From Nemertoderma westbladi (Eukaryota; Xenacoelomorpha; Nemertodermatida; Nemertodermatidae), in assembly GCA_032718475.1 (NCBI GenBank), contig JAUCBJ010000403.1, forward strand, positions 1 through 54,578: a DNA stretch of 54,578 nt, in the 5' to 3' direction. Below the pieces are notes generated by a model. It saw only the letters and a program-made list of their open reading frames with translations, was not told the DNA's origin and did no database searches. The translations under genes and the position numbers were made by a program. Positions within the stretch are counted from its first letter, which is position 1, and each line of letters starts with the position of its first letter. This document shows, in pieces, positions 23,301-30,552 of the stretch.

Positions 23301-24439
23301 CACAGCGGAACCTGTATGCTAAGCTCGCTTACTCCGTGGCTCGCCCCACAGCGGTGCCGTATGCTAAGCTCGCTTACTTCGTGGCTCGCCCCACAGTGGT
23401 ACCCGTATGCTAAGCTCGCTTACTTCGTGGCTCGACCCACAGCGGTACCCTTATGCTAAGCTCGCTTACTCCGTGGCTCGAACCACAGCGGAACCCGTAT
23501 GCTAAGCTCGCTTTCTTCGTGACTCGCCCCACAGCGGTACCCATATGCTGAGCTCGCTTACTCCGTGGATCGCCCCACAGCGGTACCCGTATGCTAAGCC
23601 CACTCTCTTCGTCGCACGCCCAACCTATTAGTTGGGCTTGCAGACACTTACACATACATTAACCTTCCGCCACTCCCTTTGTATCATTTATTTGTATTGT
23701 AGCCCTTCGAGAAAACTTTACGCTAACAGTGGCTATAGGATCAGGGTTACTTGTCGTCTTTATATCCATATTTATGATATCGATGCTCTTCTGTTCTGGA
23801 ACACTTATCTGCAAATGGAAGAAAGGGAAGTCCTACCACACAGAGCTCGACAGGGATTTCAAAGTTAGTGTTTGTTTCGTATCCAGGTATGCCTGTATAC
23901 GTATGTATACTTTATAATGTGGGTAAGGGCGGGTTACATGGCAGAGCTTTTCTAACTGACACGACATCTTCAGAACAATATGTTTATTATACTGTATAGC
24001 TTTCGGCATAGACTTACAGATACAAACATTCCGTATGAATGAAACCTGGACTTTTTCTGCCATATCAAACTTTCAAACCAATCAAACCGATAAATTGTAA
24101 CACACCAATTATTCGTAAACAATCTCAAATTTCTGATGAATACATTTTGTAGTTGTATTATTCAAAAAAACGGTTTAAAGTAAGTGTCCCTATTAAAATG
24201 AATCGAACAATAATTTTAATCTATACATAAGATATTCTACACAGGTGATTAGACACCCAACTCTACCAAACATATTCATTGACTATGCTAAAGAAGATAT
24301 AGAACTGCCGGCCAACCAACCAAGAAAGAATACCAATAAACACAGAAGAAATCCTTCCTTGCACAGTCTAGATGAATTACATACCATGGGAGTACTGAAG
24401 GTTATTTTACATTTATTTTTAACAACGGATAACGCTTGA
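5219..24439 (+). CDS. EGF/SEA-domain type I membrane protein, 8 exons (reconstructed)
   Basis: Joining 5219-5300, 5862-5978, 8460-8740, 9051-9282, 9801-9947, 10197-10328, 23703-23863 and 24245-24439 gives 1347 nt, 448 codons plus TGA. Every junction is GT-AG and phase-compatible. Domain order: signal peptide, EGF, Ca-binding EGF, SEA-like, Ca-binding EGF, EGF, transmembrane helix, basic cytoplasmic tail of about 70 residues. Seen: six cysteines per EGF and DxxEC calcium-binding starts. Known: EGF-SEA-EGF-TM order occurs in membrane mucins of the MUC13/MUC17 type. Inferred: a cell-surface adhesion or shed receptor-like protein; no Ser/Thr-rich mucin region is present. The SEA exon has two possible acceptors (9051 or 9081), both in frame. 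Further symmetrical exons inside the long introns cannot be excluded. An antisense H2A.Z gene and many repeats lie in the 13.4-kb intron 6. Confidence 0.75.
5862..5978 (+). CDS. EGF/SEA gene exon 2: EGF-like domain 1
   Basis: Follows a TTTTGTTTCAG acceptor and ends at GTAACG; phase 1 at both ends, typical of EGF exons. The six cysteines are in INC, ITC, GLC, PVC, AC and DFC, with the usual GFQGDFC ending. There is no calcium-binding D-x-[DN]-E start, so it is a plain EGF-like domain. Confidence 0.82.
6262..6334 (+). repeat. tRNA-like sequence (Gly-TCC-like), SINE head or tRNA pseudogene
   Basis: It is 73 nt long, with complementary ends (GTCCAG and CTGGAC), an A-box-like TAGTTAGAGCGCC, an anticodon loop CTTCCAA (TCC) and a B-box-like AGTTCGATCCC. 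The T stem pairs poorly and the acceptor stem has a mismatch. It is therefore more likely a tRNA-derived element or pseudogene inside intron 2 than a working tRNA. Confidence 0.45.
6912..7914. repeat. 45-bp minisatellite, about 22 copies
   Basis: The unit contains GAGTGTGAAAGCATGTCCC, TTTAGTCGCGGGTG and TACCGTCCCGTT. Successive units start 45 bp apart (for example AGTGTGAAAG at 6943 and 6988) with scattered substitutions. The period is 15 codons, so both strands carry long ORFs with a repeated 15-residue motif. These are artefacts. The array lies in intron 2 of the EGF/SEA gene. Confidence 0.95.
7915..8459. other. End of intron 2: no gene seen
   Basis: At about 8290-8330 is a piece reading AACCTGCTCCTTTCCC, related to sequence at about 45195 and, inverted, to the 68-bp array at 46995-47323 (GGAAAGGAGCAGGTT). 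It is a trace of a dispersed repeat. Nothing else is recognised. Confidence 0.4.
8460..8740 (+). CDS. EGF/SEA gene exon 3: Ca-binding EGF 2 plus linker
   Basis: After acceptor AAACGCAG the phase-1 split codon gives DKNEC, a calcium-binding EGF start. Cysteines follow in GIC, LTC, YLC, NTNC and GTC, with the aromatic YNTWGSYLC spacing typical of cbEGF. The remaining 45 or so residues form a linker ending PVITTE before GTAGGT (phase 0), which matches the phase-0 start of the next exon. An alternative donor at 8652 would end in phase 1 and could splice directly to exon 5, skipping the SEA-like exon. Confidence 0.75.
9051..9282 (+). CDS. EGF/SEA gene exon 4: SEA-like domain
   Basis: Open in phase 0 from AG at 9049-9050 (or 9079-9080) to donor GTAAAA, ending in phase 1. 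The peptide has the SEA pattern: [17 protein letters not shown], then [11 protein letters not shown] where SEA domains have the G-S-V-V-V strand, then helix and strand segments ending FVVQDVEM. No exact G-S-[IV]-V-V autoproteolysis site is seen, so self-cleavage is doubtful. The minus-strand ORF at 9059-9355 is the antisense shadow of this exon. SEA assignment is by pattern only. Confidence 0.6.
9283..9800. other. Intron 4: no feature seen
   Basis: AT-rich intron between the SEA-like exon and the third EGF exon. No repeat or ORF is supportable. Confidence 0.5.
9801..9947 (+). CDS. EGF/SEA gene exon 5: Ca-binding EGF 3
   Basis: Acceptor TTTTCATAG and donor GTCAGT, phase 1 at both ends. It encodes [18 protein letters not shown], then [14 protein letters not shown] and a final cysteine in GRVCKG. 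DFDEC plus the F/Y-x-x-x-Y region is the calcium-binding EGF signature. Confidence 0.85.
10102..10150 (+). other. G-rich, G-quadruplex-prone intron tract
   Basis: On the coding strand, GGGCGGGAGGGTGGG continues with at least six more G-runs separated by 1-2 bases. It ends about 47 bases before the acceptor of exon 6. Confidence 0.8.
10197..10328 (+). CDS. EGF/SEA gene exon 6: EGF-like domain 4
   Basis: Acceptor TTTTTTCTTTAG and donor GTGCGT, phase 1 at both ends. It encodes [14 protein letters not shown], then [13 protein letters not shown] and QESNAFLI. All six cysteines are present with a G-Y-E-G-x-x-C ending. No calcium-binding start. Confidence 0.85.
10329..10929. other. Start of the long intron 6: no feature seen
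   Basis: AT-rich sequence downstream of the antisense H2A.Z gene. No poly(A)-derived tract or retrocopy hallmark is visible next to the H2A.Z stop. Confidence 0.5.
10930..11328 (-). CDS. H2AZ: Histone H2A.Z variant, intronless
   Basis: A 132-aa protein beginning [16 protein letters not shown]. The lysine-rich tail GKAKAKA, the fold [40 protein letters not shown] and the acidic-patch/docking region [19 protein letters not shown] identify H2A.Z rather than canonical H2A. It replaces H2A in nucleosomes at promoters and other sites. Differences at normally near-invariant places are visible: PVARIHRF where the family usually has PVGRIHRH, SHGHIGA for [14 protein letters not shown] for AVYSAAI, and a C-terminus ending KKTIPKPQ. 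Animal H2A.Z genes usually have introns. A single-exon, somewhat divergent copy antisense inside another gene's intron suggests a retrogene or lineage-specific paralogue. The intact frame argues for function. Confidence 0.93.
   Translation of the reverse strand: MAAGKGKGKAGKDSGKAKAKAISRSQRAGLQFPVARIHRFLKTRTTSHGHIGATAAVYCAAILEYLTAEVLELAGNASKDLRVKRITPRHLQLAIRGDEELDSLIKATIAGGGVIPHIHKSLIGKKTIPKPQ
11329..12300. promoter_or_regulatory. Region upstream of H2A.Z with clustered CCAAT boxes (candidate promoter)
   Basis: About 11460-11670 is dense in ACCGGT/GGTACC palindromes. CCAAT occurs at 11937 (+) and, on the H2A.Z strand, at 11987-11991 and 12031-12035. These would suit a histone-type promoter, but they lie about 660 bp above the ATG, so a 5' UTR intron would be needed. 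This is a guess. The ORF at 11571-11960 resembles nothing and is not called. Confidence 0.25.
12301..13540. other. Gene-free intronic stretch
   Basis: AT-rich. About 12550-12860 has several copies of GTGCTAAC or GCTAACT with CACC neighbours, a weak degenerate repeat. Nothing coding is seen. Confidence 0.4.
13545..14700 (-). mobile_element. LINE family A fragment, decayed RT half
   Basis: The minus-strand ORF pieces 13485-13667, 13687-13884, 13909-14139 and 14381-14581 match the RT C-terminal half of the long copy but lie in different frames. There are small deletions, for example where the 1.6-kb copy has [14 protein letters not shown], and a stop beside the FADD region. It extends from the equivalent of about 17345 to near the 3' end and lacks a clear (TAG)n tail. 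Confidence 0.88.
14701..15269. other. AT-rich gene-free stretch
   Basis: No ORF or recognisable repeat, apart from a TATTATATATTATATAA patch near 14870. Confidence 0.5.
15300..18535 (+). mobile_element. Near full-length RTE-like LINE (family A), inactivated
   Basis: Flanked by a perfect 30-bp target duplication (15270-15299 and 18536-18565, starting CTACGCTTACACATGTACC), so both ends are exact: 3236 bp. The first part (open 15391-16689) is an APE-type endonuclease: [20 protein letters not shown], and the [10 protein letters not shown] histidine motif near residue 305. The second part is reverse transcriptase with [30 protein letters not shown] and DLDFADD. Size, a single APE-RT reading frame and a short TAG-type tail fit the RTE group. 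It is dead: a C is missing near 16540, about 10 nt are lost near 17389, a TGA replaces GGA at 17955-17957, and about 17 nt are lost near 18048. There is no ATG at the first ORF's start (TTG), so the start lies elsewhere or is lost. Confidence 0.92.
18566..19690. other. Gene-free intronic stretch
   Basis: AT-rich, no ORF of note. About 19383-19570 is open on both strands but matches no family I know. Confidence 0.4.
19693..19873. repeat. 27-bp minisatellite, about 6.7 copies
   Basis: Unit CCATGTGAAGAATACCAGG plus ATTTCGGC. Single related pieces follow at about 19904 and 20000 and again at about 27220 (GAAGAATACCAGGTTTT), so the unit comes from part of a dispersed repeat. The ORFs over it are a consequence of the 27-bp period. 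Confidence 0.93.
19874..20273. other. Remnants of the dispersed repeat behind the 27-bp unit
   Basis: Contains two partial units (19904 and 20000) next to TTATATTTCACTTT and CCAGTTCCATATTTAT, which is also seen near 27240. No gene. Confidence 0.45.
20274..20374. repeat. Inverted repeat of GGACAATTCCGACCC units
   Basis: Left arm 20274-20305 (two units) pairs with right arm 20328-20374 (three reversed units, GGGTCGGAATTGTCC type) across a 22-nt loop, giving a long hairpin with a slight unit-number imbalance. Confidence 0.85.
20823..21218 (-). mobile_element. C-terminal remnant of another non-LTR retrotransposon
   Basis: A 131-aa minus-strand ORF without internal stops. It reads [20 protein letters not shown], then [20 protein letters not shown] and [10 protein letters not shown]. 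The C-x-C...H-x(4)-C spacing after R-P-P-T-P-R-E-x-R-L-C is typical of the zinc-knuckle region at the C-terminus of many invertebrate LINE polymerases. It differs from LINE families A and B here. The upstream RT is absent, so this is a 5'-truncated remnant. It could have been taken for a host gene, but no other domain is present. Confidence 0.6.
21313..21335. repeat. Poly(C) tract, 23 nt
   Basis: Uninterrupted C run, followed at 21383-21437 by about four copies of a 13-bp unit AATGAAAAGTTAA. Confidence 0.9.
21515..22440 (+). mobile_element. LINE family A fragment cut at its 3' side by the 46-bp array
   Basis: Matches the long copy from about 17310 to 18242, including [12 protein letters not shown] and the LLYGSPC region. 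It keeps a longer sequence at the spot where the long copy lost 10 nt (near 17389) and the ATTAATCGGAAACTTAA segment lost from the long copy. It has its own indels. Homology stops abruptly at 22440, about 40 bp before the satellite begins. Confidence 0.88.
22481..23626. repeat. 46-bp minisatellite, about 25 copies
   Basis: The unit combines GCGGTACCCGTATGCTAAGC, TCGCTTACTCCGTGG and CTCGCCCCACA. Variants (TTCTTCG/TACTCCG, GAACCACA/GCCCCACA) recur in blocks: the order near 22690-22860 repeats near 22915-23075, showing multi-unit duplication. It ends in a hairpin, GCCCAAC and GTTGGGC around CTATTA, at about 23617-23638. It lies about 75 bp upstream of the transmembrane exon. Confidence 0.95.
23703..23863 (+). 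CDS. EGF/SEA gene exon 7: transmembrane segment
   Basis: Acceptor TTGTATTGTAG (phase 1) and donor GTTAGT (phase 0). It encodes [14 protein letters not shown], then a helix of about 23 residues ([21 protein letters not shown]), then the stop-transfer [21 protein letters not shown] is a possible N-glycosylation site just outside the membrane. Orientation is N-out, C-in. Confidence 0.75.
24245..24439 (+). CDS. EGF/SEA gene exon 8: cytoplasmic tail and stop
   Basis: Acceptor TTCTACACAG, phase 0. It encodes [20 protein letters not shown], then a basic segment [20 protein letters not shown], and reads to TGA at 24437-24439. ATTAAA at 24457-24462 could be the poly(A) signal. Alternatively, donor AAG|GTTATT at 24401 (phase 0) would lead to further exons that I do not see. 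Confidence 0.6.
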   Translation: MIRHPTLPNIFIDYAKEDIELPANQPRKNTNKHRRNPSLHSLDELHTMGVLKVILHLFLTTDNA

Positions 24440-24548
24440 AATGATTCGCGTTTTTTATTAAATGAGAGGAAGGAAAATAGATATCAACTGGGAATAACAA
24501 TTCAGTTTTTCAAAGGACTTATTTAATTCATAACTACATCATTACTAT

Positions 24549-25435
24549 GTCGAGCGAGCTCGGGCAGTGGAAATGAGATCCTTCCAGGCTTCCCGATTCT
24601 CCATAGTTGTCGCAATTTCGTTTCTCCCAAGTTCAGTATCCCTTTCAAGTTGGTCTATATATGTTATAGCCAGTCGTCCATGGGTACGCTTTCCTTGTGG
24701 TGGTTGCCAGATAAGTAGATCTATGGTATGACCTCATATTTACAACTCCAGCAGCGCACACTGAATCTTATCTGCATGCATGGAAGCGGAGGGGGGTTGA
24801 TACAGGTGGTATTGTACGATAAAGCTCGATGTTTGTCATGTGTTGTCTCCAGCTGATGTTTTGGGCTGCCCTTATTAGTCTTGTGTAGCAACCATCAATT
24901 CGTTGTTCAAGTGATTTAGTCAGTGTCCAGGTCTCACCCCCGTTTAAAAATACACTTTCCACTGTGGCTCGAAAGAACTTGGTCTTCGTGTGCCTGGAGA
25001 GGTCTGATTTCCAGATGGTATCCATTTTTTATAGAGCTACCCATGAATTAGCTTTCCTAACTTCTTTTTCTTTTTTGCTACTCAAGGTATTGTGAGTAAG
25101 TCATCAGTCGTCAACCTTCCTCAGTTGATTATTATCAATTATGGTCAAGTTTCCATCAACATTAAAAGTCTTGGTAGCATTTATAATACAGTATGTAAAC
25201 CAACCTCTTTAGCAGCACCTCTCCACTATACTCAGTTGACGCTGAGCATCTACTAGCGTATTAGAGAGCAGGGCGATGTCATCCGCGAAGTCGGTGTCTG
25301 TGACTGTAGTTGCAGTTGCCGGATATCCACTACTTATGCGTTCTTGTAGTGTGAATCCCAGATCTTCACCCTTTGAGGCCGTCCATATTGCGTAATCCAG
25401 AAGAATAGTAATGCCGCCAATGTATCACATTGCAG
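24549..25435 (-). mobile_element. LINE family B fragment, 3' part
   Basis: Matches 28258-29150 on the minus strand, including WKSDLSRHTKTKFFRATVES and TKSLEQRIDGCYTRL. Several indels break the frame. Homology runs to 25435 and resumes at 26364 after a DNA element. Confidence 0.88.
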
Positions 25436-25437
25436 TA

Positions 25438-26361
25438 GGGGAGAGTAAGGAGGGTTGAACCAAAATTTACAAAAAATTGATTTTTTATATTCCACATCTA
25501 TTTGGAATACATATTGTGGTGCTAAAATCATGTATTATATATGAGAAATAAGCGTTTCCCCGAGCCGAGTTTTCTGGTTCACGCCTCCTACCCCATATAG
25601 GAGGCTTGAATCAGGGGAGTTAGGATGGTTGAACCATCCATAGATGCAATGTTATCAATAGGAAAATATGTCGAGGAAAATTAGTATTTCTGTCTATTTA
25701 TTTGTCAGTGTATTTTCAGTGTTTGTCTGCCAGTGACATCTCACTTTTGTCAAATAAACTTTCTATCTCTATCAAAAACTGTCGTTTTTTTATTTTACAA
25801 AAATAATATCATTGGGCCCTACATTTATTTACATAAAGTAACACTGAAACAAGCGTAGTCAATTAGTCCTATTAAATACCATATCAAATCTGTAGATAAG
25901 TACCCAGAACAACCAATGGGAAAGTGGTTCAACCCTCTTACCCATCCGTCCGAAGTGGTTCAACCCTCCCACCTCTCCATTGATTCAAAACTACCACACT
26001 ACTCCATTTTTTGAAAAATGCATTGTGTACGAAAAGTGCAGACCAGTGACGTAATAATCCATACCTAATTTTCAAGCAGAATAATTTGTCCACCAGAAAA
26101 GTATCACATTTATTGCTGAATTGTCAAATCAATGGAATGTAAGTGATCCAAAACAGCGGTATCATTTCTAGAAAACACGTGGGAAAAGCACACTTTCCTT
26201 CATAGTAAAGCAGCCGCAGAGTTGGACTAAATACAACAGTAGTAGGTGCAGTTTTTAATTGTCTATCTAATGGTGTATCCATGGAAACGCCCGACCCAAG
26301 TGTTCTCCTTTAATTGCACTGATTCACCCCTTCTCACGGTTCAACCGTAGCTGCTCTCCCC
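25438..26361. mobile_element. TA-flanked non-autonomous DNA transposon (924 bp)
   Basis: It interrupts LINE family B. The uninterrupted paralogue at 29150 reads GCAGTACGCC; here it reads GCAGTA, the insert, then TACGCC. So the TSD is TA (25436-25437 and 26362-26363). The ends are inverted: GGGGAGAG at the left and CTCTCCCC at the right, with GGTTGAACC/GGTTCAACC 8 bp further in. Several internal GGTTCAACCCTC copies lie in both orientations. No transposase is present. TA duplication fits Tc1/mariner-like or related superfamilies; I cannot name the family. Confidence 0.85.
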
Positions 26362-26363
26362 TA

Positions 26364-26482
26364 CGCCAGCCAGGATTGAAAACAACTCAGTTGTCAGTTT
26401 CACCATCTGGTGACAGTCTGACAGTACCTGAGCTTCTGTGTCACAATATAACATTCCAATGCCAGCGACAATTACTTCTGGC
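26364..26482 (-). mobile_element. LINE family B fragment, continuation
   Basis: Matches 29153-29252 (CGCCAGCCAGGATTGA and onward) and is contiguous with the 24549-25435 piece in the parent element. Confidence 0.88.
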
Positions 26483-26650
26483 TAGGGACTGGGATCGAAT
26501 CGAACGATTTTCACTGTGTCGAAATCGAATCGAACGCTATTTTTTCAGAAATCGAATCAAATCGAAAAATGACGAAATCGAATCGAAAGAAAATATTCGA
26601 TTCGACTTTTTAAATTAAACTGCTTAGATTGGTTGAATTAATTATGTGCT
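26483..26650. repeat. Simple repeat of ATCGAATCGAA type
   Basis: About 26490-26610 is built from degenerate AATCGAATCGAA/GATTCGATT units. Confidence 0.7.
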
Positions 26651-27660
26651 TTAACCCTTTGGTTACTAGGCCCTTTTTTAAATAGCCCCCCAGAACCTAA
26701 AAATTAAGCAAACTTTAAAACACAGTTACGGCAATGCCAATCATCTAGAAGTTATGACACATTTTTAAAATGATTTGACTTTTATCTTAAAAGGTGTCAT
26801 GATTGATATTCTTCATATTTTTTTAATTAAAAAAAATTAAATTTTTAAAAATTAAAAAAAAAATTTAATTAAAATTTTTTTTAATTTGAAAAAAATAATT
26901 TTTGAAAATTAAAAAATGAAAAAAATATTTATTTTTCTGAACTATATCATATATATTATTATATTTCATGGTCTATTTATTGTACTGGTATAATCTATAT
27001 TACTTATTTATGATAATCTGCAAAGCATTTTTATCAAGGCAGAGCCCTGGAGCCCTAAACTGTGAATGAATGATAAATATAAATGAATAATTATTGTAAT
27101 ACTAAAATGCAATATAGCATGATTATTGCAGAATTACCACAATAATCCACCAGGATGCTAGTACAGGAACAATCATCATACCCATTATTCTATTTACGAA
27201 ATACAATTACGTAATTCACCAATATGAAGAATACCAGGTTTTCACTTTTCACTTTTCAGTCATGTATTTATTTATTTACAAAGTAGATTATTACAGTGGA
27301 AAGCTTGACAGGGAAATAAACTCTGATTGGTTGGAATTCTCAAGGGCTACTCATTCAAACCTCTGCCATATCCTACTGTACAGTAAAAGGTACAATCAAT
27401 CTGCTTTCAATAAGCAGCCTGCTTTCTCTGAAAAGGAGCTCATCACTTATTGGTTGAATTCCAACCTCTAACTCAAACACCAGATCACTATTTTTTAACT
27501 AAAACGGATAGTATAGTGTCCTAAGCGATGGATAAACACTGCTAGAATAACCTAAACTTGAATCATCCCCATTAGCAGCAATTAACACCAGGACGTATAT
27601 ATACGTCCTTAGGACACTGTTGAGGACGTATATATACGTCCTTAGGGCTCAAAGGGTTAA
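26651..27660. mobile_element. piggyBac-type MITE (1010 bp)
   Basis: Bounded by TTAA at 26651-26654 and 27657-27660 with inverted ends TTAACCCTTTG and CAAAGGGTTAA. A TTAA target and CCC-starting TIRs are the piggyBac hallmark. It has no transposase. Near the right end are two perfect 18-bp palindromes, GGACGTATATATACGTCC, at 27591-27608 and 27624-27641. The interior has a long A/T tract and a 69-aa ORF of no known family, plus the GAAGAATACCAGG repeat. Confidence 0.82.
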
Positions 27661-28250
27661 TAGAAATTGTGTGATTTAAAAATCTGGGGTCAGCACCGCC
27701 CATTTTGACATTGTTCATCACTAAACTCAGAAGGCCTACTCAGAAACATTTCGCAACAAATGTTTCTGTATGTGAGGAGTCAAGCAACAAGTTTTTGAAA
27801 CATTTTAATAAAATGATATTCCCCTGAAACATCTTTATAAACTTTTATTGCATCACATTTTTATGGACTTAATATTAAATAATTTTATATTATAAATAAA
27901 TGAATGGACATGTTAACTATTTATTTTTAAATAATTGTTATTTTCTTGAGCAACATGTTTCCCGTGTGCGAGTGGACATGTTATCTATTTATTTTGAAAT
28001 AATTGTCATTTTCTTGAGTAAAAGGTTTACCGCGTATGAGTAGAGTTTAGAGTAGTCCAGCATCAAGTTTCAGAGATTTACGATGTTTTGTTGCTACGTG
28101 TGAGAGGGGCCTAGTGTAAATATACCACTCAGACAGCTTAAATAATTATCTATTATATGGGAAAAAAAGTGGTACTTTTTTTCTTTATTCTCGAGGTATT
28201 TTATATATTTTTAATAAGGTTCTACGTTTTTTTCCCATGTAATAAGTACT
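27661..28250. other. Gene-free stretch and LINE target
   Basis: AT-rich; two related segments (about 27900-27960 and 27968-28025) share GGACATGTTA and TATTTATTTT, a local duplication. 28236-28250 is the left target duplication of the next LINE. Confidence 0.5.
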
Positions 28251-29892
28251 ACTACTACTAGGTCGAGCGAACTCGGACAGTGGAAATGAGATCCTTCCAG
28301 GCTTCCCGATTCTCCATAGTTGTCGCAATTTCGTTTCTCCCAAGTTCAGTATCCCTTTCAAGTTGATCTATATATGTTATGGCAGGTCGTCCACGACTAC
28401 GCTTTCCATGAGTTGGTTGCCAGAGAAGTAGATCTGGTATGACCTCGTCTTTACTTCGCCAGCAGTGCCCACTGAATCTTAATCTGCGTTCACGGAGGGT
28501 GGTTGATACAGGTGGTATTGTACCATAAAGCTCGGCGTTTGTCATGTGTTGTCTCCAGCTGATGTTTAGGGCTGCCCTTAGTAGTCTTGTGTAGCAACCA
28601 TCAATTCGTTGTTCAAGTGATTTAGTCAGTGTCCAGGTCTCACCCCCGTATAAAAATACACTTTCCACTGTGGCTCGAAAGAACTTGGTCTTCAGGTGCC
28701 TGGAGAGATCTGATTTCCAGATGGTATCCATTTTTGATAGAGCTACCCAAGCCTTTGCTTTCCTAACTTCTATGTCCTTTTTGCTACTCTCTATCCATGA
28801 TCCAAGGTACTGGAAGTCATCGACCTGCCTTAGTTGATTATTATCAATGGTTGTCAAGTTTCCATCAACATTAAAGGTCATGAATTCGGTCTTGGTAGCA
28901 TTTATATGCAATCCAACCTCCTTAGCAGCCCTCTCCACTTTATTTAGTAGAAGCTGTGCATCTGCTAGCGTATTAGAGAGCAGGGCGATGTCATCCGCAA
29001 AGTCGGTGTCTGTGACTGTAGTTGCCGGATATCTACTACTTCTGCGTTCTTGAAGTGTGAATCCCAGATCTTCACCCTTTGTGGCCGTCCTCATTGCGTA
29101 ATCCAGCACAATTACAAATAGTAATGGTGCTAATGTGTCACCGTGCAGTACGCCAGCCAGGATTGAGAAAAACTCAGTTTCACCATCTGGTGAGAGTACC
29201 TGCGCTTCTGTGTCACAATATAGCAATCCAATGCCAGCAACAATTACTTCTGGTATTCCATAAGCTCTTAGGATTTCAAGCATTTTACCTCTATGGATGG
29301 AGTCGAATGCCTTCTTGAAGTCAACAAAAGTCATGACTGCGGGGAGATTCTTTGACTTAATTCCTTCAATCAGTCTCCGTAGTGCAAGTATCTGAGCTAT
29401 TGTTGATCTACTTGGTCGAAATCCGTTTTGGCTCTTACGCAGTAGTTTCTCTATGTGAGGCCTAATCCTATATAGAATCATTTTATTGTATATTTTGGCA
29501 GCTACCACAAGCAGACAGATCCCACGATAGTTTGTTGGTATGCCGAGGTCTCCTTTCTTTAGTCCAAATTGGTGGTGGCTTTTCCCCTTTTAACATCCGG
29601 TTGCAAACATTCAATAATGGTCTATTTAGCACTCCGGTTTTCCATACCTCCGCTGGGATTTCATCTAATCCACTCGCTTTATTATTGGACATGCTTTTAA
29701 TGCTTCTTTGGAGTTCGGCAGGTGTGAAGTCCCCTGTTTCTATAGGTAGTGTCTTGTCATATATTTTCCTTGTAGGGCTGACCTCGATGTTTGGTGGCTG
29801 CCCAAGCAAGTTGCTGAAGTGATTTTTCCACTTCCCAACACGTTCTTCAGGACTATCGGCTTTGAGGCGCCCCTTTGCACAACTTTTCCTTT
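28251..29892 (-). mobile_element. 5'-truncated RTE-like LINE, family B
   Basis: The target duplication CATGTAATAAGTACT flanks it at 28236-28250 and 29893-29907. The 3' end has a (TAG)n tail at 28251-28262. The minus-strand ORF 28258-29508 (416 aa) holds RT: KSQNGFRPSRSTIAQILALR, VDFKKAFDSIHRGK, AGVLHGDTLAPLLF, TDTDFADDIALLS, then the C-terminal region with SGHCWRSKD. A frameshift near 29500-29560 separates it from the upstream RT start (29483-29809, NKASGLDEIPAEVWK). The endonuclease is missing. HGD replaces the usual QGD, a possible damaging change. It shares the TAG tail and overall plan with family A but is clearly distinct in protein. Confidence 0.93.
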
Positions 29893-30080
29893 CATGTAAT
29901 AAGTACTGTAGATTTATTCTGAAAGTGGTACGTTTTTGTTGCTCAATTCTTTAGTAGGCCTAAAAATAGAGCAATATAGTGTTACAAAATAAATTGAACT
30001 GTATAATTTAACTATATTGCTTCCATAGTTACTGCGATTCAAATTATTGTACTCTTCAACTCTTAATGCTGCCTGCCTTA

Positions 30081-30365
30081 AGGCCTGTTTACACGTGGCA
30101 ACTTTACCAGCAACTTGGCCGGCAACTTTTAGAGCAACTTGGCTAGTTTGACTGTAAAATAGTGGGTCATTTTATCTACTAGCTAGTTTTTGATAATTTA
30201 ATTTGATTATTCGTCAACGCAAATTTCTTCAAGTTGCCGTAAAAGTTGAGCAACTTTTACGGGAACTTTTTTACGTGTTTACACGGAGTAACTTGTTCGG
30301 AAACCTGGGTTGCTCTACAAGTTGCCGAGAAAGTTGCTCTAAAGTTGCCACGTGTAAACAGGCCT
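30081..30365. mobile_element. MITE 1 (285 bp), TTA-flanked
   Basis: Inverted ends of about 26 bp: AGGCCTGTTTACACGTGGCA on the left and TGCCACGTGTAAACAGGCCT on the right. TTA is at 30078-30080 and 30366-30368. The interior is rich in AGCAACTT/AAGTTGC, giving extra hairpins. TTA duplication and GGCC ends suggest PIF/Harbinger. Confidence 0.85.
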
Positions 30366-30368
30366 TTA

Positions 30369-30552
30369 GGCCGCGTTCACACTACCGAGTCAAAGTCAAC
30401 ATAAAATAAATATAGCTAGTTAGTCATAATAAATAATAATACATTATATAGGCCTAATATAATGCATAATGGCGTTCTAGAAAAAAATAAATTTCTTGTT
30501 ATTTTTTTTACATTTTGTCTTTTGACTTTGACTCGGTAGTGTGAACGCGGCC
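30369..30552. mobile_element. MITE 2 (184 bp), sharing the TTA with MITE 1
   Basis: Ends GGCCGCGTTCACACTACCGA and TCGGTAGTGTGAACGCGGCC. The repeat extends through GAGTCAAAGTCA, more than 30 bp per arm. TTA is at 30366-30368 and 30553-30555. Non-autonomous; PIF/Harbinger-like by TSD. Confidence 0.87.

Noticed and set aside
22481-23626. CRISPR-like array
   Set aside because: Units are contiguous with no unique spacers, and the genome is animal; the same holds for the other arrays.
27262-27471. 69-aa ORF
   Set aside because: Lies inside the piggyBac-type MITE and has no family resemblance.
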